Of a stretch of 8,360 bases of DNA, positions 6,204-8,360 are shown in pieces. The first letter of the stretch is position 1; each line of letters opens with the position of its first letter. The position numbers and the translations under genes are program-made. Below the pieces are notes generated by a model, which was given only the letters and a program-made list of their open reading frames with translations, was not told where the DNA came from and searched no databases. This DNA comes from Rickettsiales bacterium (GTDB taxonomy: Bacteria > Pseudomonadota > Alphaproteobacteria > Rickettsiales > Anaplasmataceae): contig JAISAR010000085.1 of assembly GCA_031266615.1 (NCBI GenBank), forward strand, positions 1-8,360, given 5' to 3'.

Positions 6204-8082
6204 GCAAGTTATTCAACCTCCTAGCAAACAGGCTCGCGTCATCCATCTCTTCGCCTTCCACAATACAAGCTTGATAGAACAATAAGTGGATCATATCCTC
6301 CAATGTTGAGTTTTCACCATCTTCAGCGTGAGATTTCATTATGCTTTTTATTACAGGGTGCTTAGTGTTGATTTCAAGCACCTTTGGTGTGCGGTAATTC
6401 AGCTGTTTTTGCTCACGTAAAAAACGCTCCATTCTAAGGTCCATTGCACCCTCATCAACCGCCAAACATACAGGACTATCGGTCAATTTTTTGGAAATTT
6501 TTACGCTTTTCACTGAACTGCCAAGGACCTTAGTGAAGTACTCCAATATAGAATCCGTATTTTCTTCGCTCTTTTCTTCATCTGATTCATTTTCTTCGTC
6601 TTTTTTCTCTGAGGAGAATTTTTCCAAGTCAACATCAGCACGAGTTACGGACTTGATCTTCTGGTCTCTATACTCATGAATTACGCTAGTCCAGAAATCA
6701 TCCACTGGATCAACAAACAGAAGAACCTCCAACCCTTTGCTGACAAACCCTTCAAGTTGTGGACTGTGTTTCACCGAGTCTAAGCTATTTCCTGTGAGAT
6801 AATAGATATACTCCTGTTCAGGCTTCATTCTGCTTATATAGTCATCAATGCTGACTAACTTATCATCGCTTGTGCTGTGAAATCTGCAAATTGAAAGCAG
6901 CGCTTCTCTTTCATCAGTTGGCATAGCTTCGCAAAGACCCTCTTTTAATACCGCACCAAAATTGGTCCAGAATTTCGTGTATTCCTCTAAATTCTCTTTT
7001 GCCTTTTTACCAAGTTCTGATATCACACGCTTAGTGAGGGATTTTCTGATTTGCTCAACAACACGATTGTTCTGCAGTGTTTCTCTGCTGATATTAAGAG
7101 GCAAATCCGGTGAATCAACCACGCCTTTCAAGAAACGCAAGTATTGCGGTATGATTTGTACATTATCCTCAGTGATAAACACTTTATTTACATACAATTT
7201 CACGGAGCAACGTCTATCTGGGTGAAATAAATCAAAAGGCTTGATAGAAGGCACATAAAGCAAATTTGTATATTCTATTGCACCTTCATTTTTGTTGTGC
7301 AATATCATCCAAGGTTCCCCGCCAACATGTGCAACACTGCGGAAAAAATCGTTATGCTCCTCTTGAGTAACGTTGCTTTTCGGCTGAGTCCAAATTGCGG
7401 CCTTGCTGTTTAACTTCTCGCTTTTTCCTTCTTCATCTATAAACTCAACGGGAAAATTTATGTGATCCGAATAAGTAGTAACGATATTTTCAATGCGAAA
7501 CTTGTCTAAAAACTCATTTTCTTCAGGACGCATAACCAGGGTAATCTTGGTTCCACGAGGGATTTGATCATCTAATTTGCCGATTGAATATTCTCCATCT
7601 CCTCCGGATCTCCAGACCCAAGATTCCTCTTCTCCCGCCTTTCGAGATTCAACTATAACTTCTGAAGCAACCATGAAGCTCGAGTAAAAACCGACACCAA
7701 ATTTTCCGATTAACTCTACAGTTTGGCTTGAATCCTTGCTACTTTTAATCGCCTCCAGAAATCTTTGTGTACCAGAACTGGCGACCGTACCTAGGTTGTC
7801 TATTAAATCCTGCCTGTCCATTCCGATGCCATTGTCGACTATATACAGTTCATTCTTATCTTTACTGGAGCTAATGGTGATTTTTAACTCATCACTTGAA
7901 TCTAGCAAGTTAGGGTTTAGTTGAGATTCGTAGCGCAATTTGTCGCATGCATCTGATGCATTTGATACTAACTCACGCAGAAAAATATCCTTATTAGTGT
8001 AAAGCGAATGAATTACTATATTCAGTACTTTCCCTACTTCAGCATCAAATTTTAAATTTTCGGTTCCTTCTACGTTATGCAT
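6184..8082 (-). CDS. htpG: Molecular chaperone HtpG (bacterial Hsp90)
   Basis: HtpG is the ATP-dependent Hsp90 homodimer of the bacterial cytoplasm, helping fold and protect client proteins under stress. The 632-residue chain is full length. The N-terminal ATPase domain shows NKDIFLRELVSNASDAC (30-46, catalytic Glu37 and Mg-binding Asn41), DNGIGM (83-88), GTVASSGT (98-105) and GKFGVGFYSSFMV (126-138, lid glycine motif). The middle domain carries PLNISRETLQ (328-337), whose Arg333 matches the ATP-contacting arginine. A strongly acidic linker (about 490-511) leads to the C-terminal dimerisation domain. The ATG at 8082 is chosen because GGAG precedes it by six bases and the family N terminus starts nearby; an ATG at 8094 and a GTG at 8130 are also in frame. 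A heat-shock-type promoter lies upstream. The lipase-domain gene follows on the same strand with only 31-40 bases between. Confidence 0.97.
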   Translation of the reverse strand: MHNVEGTENLKFDAEVGKVLNIVIHSLYTNKDIFLRELVSNASDACDKLRYESQLNPNLLDSSDELKITISSSKDKNELYIVDNGIGMDRQDLIDNLGTVASSGTQRFLEAIKSSKDSSQTVELIGKFGVGFYSSFMVASEVIVESRKAGEEESWVWRSGGDGEYSIGKLDDQIPRGTKITLVMRPEENEFLDKFRIENIVTTYSDHINFPVEFIDEEGKSEKLNSKAAIWTQPKSNVTQEEHNDFFRSVAHVGGEPWMILHNKNEGAIEYTNLLYVPSIKPFDLFHPDRRCSVKLYVNKVFITEDNVQIIPQYLRFLKGVVDSPDLPLNISRETLQNNRVVEQIRKSLTKRVISELGKKAKENLEEYTKFWTNFGAVLKEGLCEAMPTDEREALLSICRFHSTSDDKLVSIDDYISRMKPEQEYIYYLTGNSLDSVKHSPQLEGFVSKGLEVLLFVDPVDDFWTSVIHEYRDQKIKSVTRADVDLEKFSSEKKDEENESDEEKSEENTDSILEYFTKVLGSSVKSVKISKKLTDSPVCLAVDEGAMDLRMERFLREQKQLNYRTPKVLEINTKHPVIKSIMKSHAEDGENSTLEDMIHLLFYQACIVEGEEMDDASLFARRLNNLLGKVVI

Positions 8083-8088
8083 TTTGAG

Positions 8089-8092
8089 CTCC
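8089..8092 (-). promoter_or_regulatory. Ribosome binding site deciding the htpG start
   Basis: GGAG on the minus strand lies six bases before the ATG at 8080-8082, ideal spacing. The competing ATG at 8092-8094 and GTG at 8128-8130 have no comparable site, so the downstream ATG is the best supported start. Confidence 0.5.
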
Positions 8093-8115
8093 ATTATTAG
8101 CCTACTACCTATATA

Positions 8116-8144
8116 ATTTAAGTATTGCACTGCGATCTTTCAAG
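8116..8144 (-). promoter_or_regulatory. Heat-shock sigma factor (RpoH/sigma32-type) promoter for htpG
   Basis: On the minus strand CTTGAAA (8138-8144) exactly matches the sigma32 -35 element. Eighteen bases after its CTTG comes CTTAAAT (8116-8122), a partial match to the C(C/T)AT-type -10 of alphaproteobacterial heat-shock promoters. It lies about 35-60 bases upstream of the htpG ATG, the expected place for heat-shock control of Hsp90. The -35 is strong and the -10 is approximate. Confidence 0.5.
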
Positions 8145-8209
8145 GCCACGCACACCGAAATAAAACTTCTCGCATAACAAACCAGCTTTGGCATGTGCGA
8201 AAAAACTAC

Positions 8210-8238
8210 TTGACAACCTTCGCCATTACCCTTATCAT
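8210..8238 (+). promoter_or_regulatory. Near-consensus vegetative promoter pointing right, divergent from htpG
   Basis: A perfect TTGACA at 8210-8215 is followed after 17 bases by TATCAT at 8233-8238, which differs from TATAAT at one position. This is the best -35/-10 pair in the window. Transcription would start around 8245 and run off the right edge, so the gene it serves is not fully seen. Confidence 0.55.
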
Positions 8239-8241
8239 AGT

Positions 8242-8266
8242 ACTGAAGCTATTATTTATCTTCAGT
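8242..8266 (+). other. Hairpin in the leader of the rightward transcript
   Basis: ACTGAAG (8242-8248) and CTTCAGT (8260-8266) form a perfect 7-bp stem with an 11-base A+T-rich loop. It lies right at or just after the predicted start site of the 8210-8238 promoter. It could stabilise the 5' end of the RNA or be a protein-binding site. No T-run follows, so it is not a standard terminator. Confidence 0.4.
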
Positions 8267-8279
8267 CTGTGCAGATTAA

Positions 8280-8360
8280 ATGACAAAAAAACTTAGCATA
8301 TTTGGCGTCTCATGTTTAATTTTTCGCACTATGTGCACTGCATGTCTTTTTAAAACTTCT
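8280..8360 (+). CDS. Possible start of an unidentified protein (runs off right edge)
   Basis: An ATG at 8280, directly after an in-frame TAA, opens a frame that stays open for 27 codons to the window end. The peptide begins MTKKLSIFGVSCLIF, two lysines followed by a hydrophobic stretch, which resembles the start of a signal peptide or membrane helix; an Arg and a Cys-containing segment follow. No clear Shine-Dalgarno sequence precedes it. Its support comes mainly from the strong promoter 42 bases upstream. The other two frames close quickly in this stretch. A small RNA gene, or a coding start further right, are alternatives. I do not recognise a family. Confidence 0.3.
   Translation, partial: MTKKLSIFGVSCLIFRTMCTACLFKTS

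Noticed and set aside
8083..8130. Longer htpG start at GTG 8130 or ATG 8094
   Set aside because: The extension overlaps the heat-shock -10 region, has no ribosome site and is outside the conserved N terminus; GGAG supports the ATG at 8082.
8195..8329. 10-bp inverted repeat GTGCGAAAAA (8195-8204) and TTTTTCGCAC (8320-8329)
   Set aside because: The arms are far apart and half of each is a homopolymer run, so chance is likely; no link to a feature beyond flanking the rightward promoter.

Overview
The window looks like a stretch of an obligate intracellular alphaproteobacterial chromosome of the Rickettsiales, most likely Wolbachia or a close Anaplasmataceae relative. The sequence is A+T-rich. 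It carries a C4-pathway 5-aminolevulinate synthase, which is typical of alphaproteobacteria. Housekeeping genes are scattered with little operon logic, intergenic gaps are short, and a large host-interaction-like protein sits among them. The genus call rests on general resemblance and was not tested by a search.

Layout, left to right. Bases 3-143 read as the tail of an unidentified gene on the + strand. Three + strand genes follow: rimM (16S rRNA/30S maturation), efp (elongation factor P) with a near-consensus promoter, and, 8 bases after efp, a SuhB/inositol monophosphatase-family gene whose metal-binding motifs are destroyed. This last gene converges on hemA (minus strand), and the two overlap by 9 bases at their 3' ends. 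Upstream of hemA, also on the minus strand, is a 914-residue protein. It has an N-terminal class 3 lipase domain with an intact Ser-Asp-His triad, a long disordered Ser/Pro/Glu-rich region and a C-terminal two-helix membrane hairpin. Next is htpG (Hsp90) on the minus strand, with a heat-shock-type promoter. The right edge holds a near-consensus vegetative promoter pointing right, away from htpG, into an incomplete transcription unit.

How the genes work together: RimM and EF-P both serve translation. HemA starts haem synthesis and HtpG is a stress chaperone. The lipase-domain protein lies just downstream of htpG but has its own good promoter overlapping the htpG stop region, so it need not be co-expressed with the chaperone. 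Its architecture (lipase domain, disordered linker, membrane hairpin) is what one would expect of a secreted or membrane-anchored effector acting on host or vacuolar lipids. That role is inference.

Most novel points: the lipase-hairpin protein, the catalytically dead SuhB-like protein downstream of efp, and the strong rightward promoter with a hairpin leader at the right edge. I saw no tRNA, rRNA, insertion sequence or CRISPR array.
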